A DNA stretch of 64,000 bases, from contig CAVTEU010000008.1 of NCBI GenBank assembly GCA_963733905.1, positions 186,001 through 250,000 on the forward strand, in the 5' to 3' direction. The position numbers were made by a program, and so were the translations under genes. The notes under the pieces were generated by a model that saw only the letters and a program-made list of their open reading frames with translations, was not told the origin of the DNA and ran no database searches. The first letter of the stretch is position 1; each line of letters opens with the position of its first letter. Below, in pieces: positions 63,825 through 64,000 of the stretch. The stretch comes from DATADW01 sp963733905. GTDB taxonomy: Bacteria; Actinomycetota; Acidimicrobiia; Spongiisociales; DATADW01.

Positions 63825-63859
63825 AGGCCACGCTCCCACCCAACTAGCTTCCCGCCACC

Positions 63860-64000
63860 ATGGAGGTTGGAGACAAGGCGCCGGGCTTCTCGCTGCGGCA
63901 GACCTTCGAGGAGACGGTGACCCTCGACGAGTTGATCGCCCAAGGACCACTGCTGCTGGCGTTCTATGTATTCGACTTCGGCCATGTCTGAAGCAGTGAG
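63860..64000 (+). CDS. peroxiredoxin-like protein, partial, with in-frame TGA at the active-site position (candidate selenocysteine)
   Basis: The N-terminal part of a thioredoxin-fold peroxidase cut by the window end. ATG at 63860 gives MEVGDKAPGFSLRQTFEETV with TLDELIAQGPLLLAFYVFDF, then GHV-TGA-SSE. In peroxiredoxins of the AhpC/BCP type this segment is FY-x-x-DF-x-x-x-C-T/P-x-E, so the TGA at 63989-63991 falls exactly on the peroxidatic Cys, with the correct flanking spacing. It is therefore either a selenocysteine codon or a premature stop. The SECIS region and the rest of the gene are outside the window. Only 36 bases separate it from the divergent hydrolase, and no strong ribosome-binding site was seen. 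Confidence 0.6.

Noticed and set aside
1..64000. tRNA, rRNA, phage or insertion sequence genes
   Set aside because: I searched the intergenic stretches for cloverleaf-like or transposase-like sequence by eye and saw none; no gene-free stretch exceeds 300 bases.

Overview
The window looks like a piece of a high-GC bacterial chromosome, most likely from an uncultured actinobacterium (possibly Acidimicrobiia-like). The base composition, frequent GTG/TTG starts, a PPOX/F420-type flavoenzyme and the mixture of LacI, GntR-FCD and ArsR regulators fit this, but no rRNA, tRNA or ribosomal protein is present to settle the taxonomy. No phage, transposase or CRISPR array was seen. Many genes carry one or more apparent frameshifts, often in G or C runs, so several entries describe a gene read across two frames.

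Layout. 0-19 kb: a creatininase-family gene, a LacI regulator, an LVIVD-repeat protein, a peptide/opine-type ABC transporter (lipoprotein plus two permeases, no ATPases), two M24 'pita-bread' enzymes around a DapA-family lyase/aldolase, three alpha/beta hydrolases, an ACMSD-type amidohydrolase and three MFS transporters (one broken). 19-33 kb: a VOC/ArsR pair, then a tightly coupled minus-strand operon (2-hydroxyacid dehydrogenase, creatininase-family, cupin, Gfo/Idh, FAD oxidoreductase), an ACMSD-type amidohydrolase with a GntR regulator, a divergent zinc alcohol dehydrogenase and allantoinase-like hydrolase, another 2-hydroxyacid dehydrogenase, an orphan xanthine-dehydrogenase-family large subunit and a Gfo/Idh enzyme. 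33-45 kb: a DRE-TIM (homocitrate synthase/HMG-CoA lyase-like) enzyme, a third M24 protein, a broken PEP-utilising enzyme and a coupled run of HIBADH, DapA-family, ornithine-cyclodeaminase-family and alpha/beta hydrolase genes, then a cupredoxin membrane protein, PPOX flavoenzyme, VOC protein and a broken CocE/NonD hydrolase. 45-64 kb: YqeY, a DMT transporter, a cyclase, more dehydrogenases, a canonical M24 peptidase, a Liv-type ABC transporter with a LivM-LivG fusion, adenine deaminase, and a minus-strand cluster with two flavoprotein oxygenases, two RidA proteins, three small cupin/hydrolase genes, ending in the start of a peroxiredoxin whose active-site codon is TGA.

How it fits together. 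Most of the enzymes cleave or oxidise C-N compounds: creatininase and creatinase-fold enzymes, allantoinase, adenine deaminase, ornithine cyclodeaminase, a cyclase, RidA, a molybdenum hydroxylase and a 2,6-dihydroxypyridine-hydroxylase-like monooxygenase. I infer a scavenging region for nitrogen-containing small molecules (amino-acid derivatives, purine or pyridine breakdown products). Eight intergenic sites share one CG-centred 12-bp palindrome (consensus roughly MCWAWCGWTTGY) and lie just upstream of separate catabolic and transport genes. With the LacI-family gene near the left end, they suggest one regulon spanning 46 kb. Other notable features are heptamer tandem arrays, BIME-like palindromic repeats and a probable selenocysteine codon at the right edge.
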